Assembly: GCA_003561145.1 (NCBI GenBank) | Contig: PWXL01000200.1 | Coordinates: forward strand, 1 to 6,053 | Direction of reading: 5' to 3' | From: Candidatus Atribacteria bacterium | GTDB lineage: Bacteria; Atribacterota; Atribacteria; Atribacterales; Atribacteraceae | Length of the DNA: 6,053 nt | Shown: piece after piece, positions 6,051 through 6,053 of the stretch | How positions within the stretch are numbered: position 1 is the first letter of the stretch | Layout: each line of letters starts with the position of its first letter | Notes under the pieces: generated by a model | The model's input: only the letters and a program-made list of their open reading frames with translations | Database searches by the model: none | What the model was told of the DNA's origin: nothing | Made by a program: the position numbers and the translations under genes

Positions 6051-6053
6051 CCG

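Overview
The window (about 6 kb, near-balanced base composition, compact gene spacing, strong Shine-Dalgarno sites) looks like a bacterial chromosome segment. The near-complete anti-16S match before the last gene and the use of possible TTG starts fit a Bacillota-like or related thermophile/anaerobe lineage, but this placement is only a guess. There are no RNA genes, insertion sequences, CRISPR arrays or phage genes.

Layout. (1) Positions 1-516, plus strand: the 3' part of trpF (phosphoribosylanthranilate isomerase, tryptophan synthesis), cut by the window edge. (2) Positions 560-4526, minus strand: a two-gene operon transcribed toward trpF. The first gene encodes a double HAD protein, with a beta-phosphoglucomutase-like domain followed by a trehalose-6-phosphate phosphatase domain. 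The second encodes a glycoside hydrolase family 65 (GH65) enzyme. They overlap by 8 nt. The order beta-PGM / phosphatase / GH65 is that of the giant actinobacterial OtsB1 protein, here divided into two polypeptides. (3) About 4527-4795 (or to 4876): a divergent, AT-richer intergenic region. (4) Positions 4796-6050, plus strand: pgeF (YfiH/laccase-domain family), then a small speD-like gene 31 nt downstream with a very strong ribosome binding site.

How the genes may work together. The minus-strand pair can be read as a self-contained route: trehalose-6-phosphate to trehalose (phosphatase), trehalose or a related alpha-glucoside plus phosphate to beta-glucose-1-phosphate (GH65, if it is a phosphorylase), then to glucose-6-phosphate (beta-PGM domain). 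The plus-strand pair joins a peptidoglycan/nucleoside-quality enzyme with a pyruvoyl decarboxylase.

The most notable point is in the SpeD-like protein. All parts of the self-processing site are present (Glu63-Ser64, Ser56, His69), but the catalytic cysteine of S-adenosylmethionine decarboxylases is a glutamine (Gln84). This makes it a candidate for a changed-substrate pyruvoyl decarboxylase such as the SpeD-derived ornithine/arginine decarboxylases.
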